A stretch of 13,268 nucleotides of DNA from Clostridia bacterium (lineage in GTDB: Bacteria; Bacillota_A; Clostridia; Christensenellales; UBA1242). The notes under the pieces were generated by a model. That model did not search any database. It worked only from the letters and a program-made list of their open reading frames with translations, and was not told the origin of the DNA. The DNA lies in NCBI GenBank assembly GCA_017466005.1, contig JAFTUZ010000141.1, positions 1 through 13,268 on the forward strand, written 5' to 3'. Numbering within the stretch: the stretch's first letter is position 1; every line of letters begins with the position of its first letter. The position numbers were made by a program, and so were the translations under genes. Positions 13,050 to 13,268 of this stretch are shown piece after piece.

Positions 13050-13268
13050 GTGAAGCTAGGAGTTGTTGGATTGCCGAATGTAGGAAAAAGCACCTTGTTT
13101 AACGCATTAACAAAAGCTGGGGCCGAAAGTGCTAACTACCCTTTTTGTACCATTGAACCTAATGTTGGTATGGTTACTGTACCCGATGAAAGGCTAGAAG
13201 TTCTTGCAAAACTATATAACACACAAAAAGTAATACCTGCTACAATAGAATTTGTAGATATTGCCGGA
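13050..13268 (+). CDS. ychF: YchF/OLA1 family ATPase/GTPase (5' part)
   Basis: The first 73 codons of ychF; the gene runs off the window. The product begins [20 protein letters not shown], with the Obg-family P-loop GLPNVGKST (residues 7-15), followed by [18 protein letters not shown], the diagnostic YchF segment ([10 protein letters not shown]), and FVDIAG (68-73), the G3 strand. YchF is a ribosome-associated P-loop protein that prefers ATP, because of NxxE in place of NKxD in its G4 motif, which lies beyond the window. Start is GTG with AGGAG 6 nt upstream; homology begins exactly there. It is divergent from the ATPase gene. Confidence 0.95.
   Translation, partial: MKLGVVGLPNVGKSTLFNALTKAGAESANYPFCTIEPNVGMVTVPDERLEVLAKLYNTQKVIPATIEFVDIAG

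Noticed and set aside
1..13268. UGA reassigned to an amino acid
   Set aside because: No gene ends in TGA, but Trp is encoded by TGG and no gene needs read-through of TGA. AT bias towards TAA explains it.
1..13268. CRISPR array, defence island, prophage or IS transposase
   Set aside because: I saw no regularly spaced repeats and no such proteins; all ten complete genes and the partial one have housekeeping or plain hypothetical calls.

Overview
This window is an AT-rich chromosomal segment made almost entirely of housekeeping genes. The organism is probably a low-GC Gram-positive, Clostridia- or Bacilli-like bacterium, perhaps an uncultured gut lineage. The signs are low GC, strong AGGAG-type ribosome binding sites, TTGaxx-17-TAtAAT promoters, short U-tract terminators, a HelD-type RNA polymerase helicase and a class I lysyl-tRNA synthetase. 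Nine of the ten complete genes end in TAA and dnaB ends in TAG. Several genes use TTG or GTG starts. No phage, IS transposase, CRISPR, tRNA or rRNA is visible. The species assignment is inference.

Layout. Positions 1-268 are an AT-rich intergenic stretch with hairpins and a promoter that seems to start transcription exactly at the coaE ATG. Positions 269-1920 are a tight + strand operon, coaE-coaD-MBL hydrolase, carrying the last two steps of coenzyme A synthesis in reverse order, and it ends at a terminator. Positions 1921-2102 separate two convergent genes. Between their two terminators lies a GC-rich palindromic element that folds into a near-perfect cloverleaf, the most unusual object in the window. 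Positions 2103-4111 (- strand) hold the replicative helicase dnaB, with an unusual C-terminal tail of five exact seven-residue repeats, preceded by a small two-helix membrane protein with a Lys/Glu-rich coiled coil.

A divergent promoter region then leads to lysS (class I LysRS) and serS on the + strand (4361-7208), a two-gene aminoacyl-tRNA synthetase operon with its own terminator. radC (+) and a HelD-type helicase (-) converge on one shared terminator hairpin whose arms contain both stop codons. A P-type calcium-transporter-like ATPase (- strand, 10167-12824, TTG start) follows, and the window ends in the first 73 codons of the ychF GTPase/ATPase (+).

The genes serve cofactor synthesis, translation, replication, transcription recycling and ion homeostasis. 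They are organised as independent short transcription units with identifiable promoters and terminators. The most noteworthy observations are the cloverleaf element, the DnaB tail repeats that resemble SSB tips, the probable leaderless coaE transcript, and the possible alternative hairpins in the lysS leader.
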